This document shows positions 6,739-8,594 of a DNA stretch of 8,594 nucleotides, in pieces (position 1 is the first letter of the stretch; each line of letters starts with the position of its first letter). Under the pieces are notes generated by a model that saw only the letters and a list, made by a program, of their open reading frames with translations, was not told the DNA's origin and ran no database searches. Position numbers and translations under genes: made by a program. Location: assembly GCA_026419655.1 (NCBI GenBank), contig JANZZA010000177.1, positions 1 through 8,594 on the forward strand, written 5' to 3'. The DNA comes from Armatimonadota bacterium (GTDB lineage: Bacteria; Armatimonadota; Zipacnadia; Zipacnadales; FEN-943).

Positions 6739-6843
6739 AAGAGGCCGGCAGGAGACGTTTTCCCGGGCGTTCCAGGGCCCACCGGAAGCGAGACCTTGGG
6801 TGAGTGCGACCGTCTGGCGTCATCGTCCCCTCCCCGCGGTGCG

Positions 6844-8594
6844 TCATTGCGGCTTCTCCTTAACCACAGCCACGCGCGGCAGCCAGGCGTCAGTGTGGTA
6901 CGGCCGGCCGTCCCACACGAAATACAGGTCACACAACGGCCGGATGCGCTTGCGGCGGCCATCCTCGCCCAGCCCAGCAAGCTCTTCGTCGAAAACTATC
7001 TCGTAGCGCAGCCGCACGGTCTCGCCAGGCCCGATTGTCCTGGGCGGCGAGGGGCCGGAAAGTCTTGCCTCTACGGCCCGGTCGGCCTTCTCGTCGGTGA
7101 ATACGTCCAGCACCCCATCTTCGTAGACGAAGCCATACCCACCAGGAAAGTCTGCCTGATTCTTCTCCGAGAGTCGCCAGTGGCATTGGGTGAAGGGTGT
7201 GCTCTCAAGGTTTGTGAATTCCGCCGTTGCGACATATTTGCGGCCCGCCAAGACGGCTGGGCACGTCAACTCCTCGCGCACCGGGTCGTAGCGGACGGTA
7301 TCGAGTGGCCCCTCAAGCGCGGCCACAAACCGGTGGCGCGGAATATAGGGCGGGAAGGCGTAAATAATGTCCCCCTTGGGCCGTCCGGCAATGTCAATGA
7401 GGCCCCAGGGCCGCAGGAAAGGCTTTATATAATCTGGGTCGCTGGTGCCGATGAAGTAGCCGTCGAGGAGGAAGCCGCGAAGGTTGCCATGATCGTCGTA
7501 CTGGGGCTTGGCCCGCTCAGCCCATCCGCGCCCGCCCCAGTGGTCGTTGAGCACGAAAAACCGCGCCCCGCAAACCCATTTAGGGTCGTACATTCCCGGC
7601 CGCGGCGTGGTGAGGTTGCGCCAGCCGTCCAGCACGGCCTGGCGATAATGCTCGATTTCCTGGGGCTTGTAGGGCCGCGGGCCGCGCCGCCAGACCGGGT
7701 CGCGGTCAATGCTTTCGGGCAGAGGAAAGGCCGCCCAACCTTCCGTGAGGAGGATGGGAATATCCGCGTCGCCGCGAAAGGCCATTTCCTCGTGAGCTTC
7801 GACTACCTGCTCCATATCCACGTGGACGCCCCGCGGCCCATAGGCATGAATGGCGAGAATCTCGAAGTTTTCCTTGGCGCCGGCCACGTACAGGGCGCCC
7901 ACATGATTGCGGTCGGAATAGCACAGGTTGCCGATGATGAGCCTGTTATCGGGGTGCGCACGCTTCATTCCTGCGTGGACGGCCTTTATCGGGTCCATGT
8001 AGTAAAAATGCCAGTCAGGGAAATGCGGCCTGTACGTTTCTGGTGCTACGAGATCGCGCTCATTTCCGCCAGTCTCAAAAAGGCTGACGCCGAATCTCTT
8101 GCGGGCGAAACGGCAGGCGGCCTCGGCCCAGCGCTCAAGGAGCCGGTTGTACCGAGGGATGTCGGTGAAGCGGAATTTGTCGGCCCATGGGTTGCCGAAA
8201 AAGTCCAGGTAGCAGATGACGTATTTTTGCCTCAGTTCCTCACGGTCTGGGCGGACGCAGGAAAAGTCGTATTGAGACGGGCGATTGCCGGGGTCGGCTG
8301 GTTCAGTGTCGGCCCAGCGGATTGTGAAGCCGCCGGTGTTGCAGCCTGTCAGCCGGATAAACCGCCTGCGGACGGCGCCCGGCGGCCCCTGGTCGTCCCC
8401 CGGCTCGCCCGGGTCTACTCCTGGAGCCACGAAGGAGAGCATGAAACCCTCGGGCACAGTACCGCGGCGGGGCTTGTCGGCGGGCCCGGTAGCCCCAGCC
8501 CCTTGGCCCAGGACAACACTTTTTCCCGCCTGTGGTGCCAGAGCCACCCAGGTCTTAGGCAGCGCCCGGAAGGCCTCATAGCTCAGCCTTGGAG
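6844..8594 (-). CDS. Clan GH-A glycoside hydrolase (GH5/GH39-like), 5' partial
   Basis: The frame is open to the window's right edge, with no stop upstream of a GTG at 8547, so the true start is outside and 582 codons are visible. Numbering from that GTG, the barrel runs about 60-400. FETGGNERD (157-165) carries the Asn-Glu pair typical of strand 4 in clan GH-A (N162, E163 the likely acid/base). IHAYGP (233-238) is the usual His-x-Tyr after strand 6. ILLTEGW (265-271) gives E269 as the likely nucleophile. Thus both retaining-mechanism glutamates are present. Residues about 430-567 look like a beta-sandwich accessory domain (GRKYVATAEFTNLE, GPGETVRLRYEIVFDEE). The enzyme should hydrolyse a beta-glycosidic bond, but family and substrate cannot be fixed by eye. 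Export is expected by analogy with its neighbours but the N-terminus is not visible. It is the most upstream minus-strand gene, 571 bp from the next. Confidence 0.75.
   Translation of the reverse strand, partial: PRLSYEAFRALPKTWVALAPQAGKSVVLGQGAGATGPADKPRRGTVPEGFMLSFVAPGVDPGEPGDDQGPPGAVRRRFIRLTGCNTGGFTIRWADTEPADPGNRPSQYDFSCVRPDREELRQKYVICYLDFFGNPWADKFRFTDIPRYNRLLERWAEAACRFARKRFGVSLFETGGNERDLVAPETYRPHFPDWHFYYMDPIKAVHAGMKRAHPDNRLIIGNLCYSDRNHVGALYVAGAKENFEILAIHAYGPRGVHVDMEQVVEAHEEMAFRGDADIPILLTEGWAAFPLPESIDRDPVWRRGPRPYKPQEIEHYRQAVLDGWRNLTTPRPGMYDPKWVCGARFFVLNDHWGGRGWAERAKPQYDDHGNLRGFLLDGYFIGTSDPDYIKPFLRPWGLIDIAGRPKGDIIYAFPPYIPRHRFVAALEGPLDTVRYDPVREELTCPAVLAGRKYVATAEFTNLESTPFTQCHWRLSEKNQADFPGGYGFVYEDGVLDVFTDEKADRAVEARLSGPSPPRTIGPGETVRLRYEIVFDEELAGLGEDGRRKRIRPLCDLYFVWDGRPYHTDAWLPRVAVVKEKPQ

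Larger units (their letters stand above)
6273..6843. other. 571-bp gene-free interval rich in repeats
   Basis: Between the exported unknown gene and the GH-A hydrolase there is no credible gene. It holds the ribosome binding site of the former (6281-6285), composite repeat copy 3, a 116-bp inverted-repeat segment and hairpin copy 4. The part at 6739-6843, just after the hydrolase stop, shows nothing I recognise. Open frames on both strands here spell repeat-derived peptides such as KFGKGAWGRTLFKGFPP, which recur with each repeat copy, so I treat them as spurious. A promoter for the exported gene would be expected at about 6290-6345, but I see no convincing -35/-10 pair. Confidence 0.75.

Noticed and set aside
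6288..6980. Minus-strand open frame of 230 codons and overlapping frames on both strands
   Set aside because: They translate the hairpin and composite repeats (peptides like GGNPLKRVLPQAPFPNF recur at each copy) and one overlaps the end of the GH-A hydrolase in another frame. They are repeat artefacts.
8545..8547. GTG at 8547 as the true start of the GH-A hydrolase
   Set aside because: The frame remains open upstream to the window edge, and the residues at the GTG do not form a signal peptide, so the gene is treated as 5' partial.
1..8594. CRISPR array, tRNA or rRNA genes, transposase
   Set aside because: No regularly spaced direct repeats, cloverleaf-like sequence, rRNA motifs or transposase-like protein were found on either strand.

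Overview
The window is about 8.6 kb of GC-rich bacterial DNA. It carries four genes on the minus strand and the last 41 codons of one plus-strand gene. Signal peptides, two glycoside hydrolases built on clan GH-A-like barrels, a secreted non-specific nuclease and a sugar-binding-protein-like fragment suggest a Gram-negative heterotroph that degrades polymers outside the cell. The domain style resembles the Planctomycetota/Lentisphaerota/Verrucomicrobiota group or related uncultured phyla. This placement is an inference from protein style; no marker gene is present.

Layout from left to right: 1-126 (+) is the end of a protein resembling ribose-type periplasmic sugar-binding proteins, apparently stopping early. 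127-394 is a convergent gap holding one hairpin repeat. 395-1321 (-) is a secreted NUC1-type endonuclease. 1403-4834 (-) is a secreted 1143-residue GH42-like beta-galactosidase relative. 4835-5081 is filled mostly by a composite repeat. 5082-6272 (-) is an exported protein of unknown function. 6273-6843 is a gene-free stretch packed with repeats and inverted repeats. 6844-8594 (-) is a GH-A clan glycoside hydrolase whose 5' end lies beyond the window.

In transcription order the minus-strand genes run: GH-A hydrolase, exported unknown, GH42-like hydrolase, nuclease. Only the last pair is close (81 bp) and likely co-transcribed. The other gaps (247 and 571 bp) hold structured repeats that could separate or tune transcripts. 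A reasonable but unproven reading is a small degradative locus in which two glycosidases attack a polysaccharide and the nuclease attacks nucleic acid outside the cytoplasm. No TonB/SusCD transporter or regulator is visible.

The most striking non-coding signal is a repeat family. Four copies of a 35-nt palindrome share a conserved 22-nt tail (hairpin spans 197-231, 4960-4994, 6366-6400, 6704-6738). Two copies extend into a longer composite unit of about 150 bp. Open frames running through these repeats are probably spurious.
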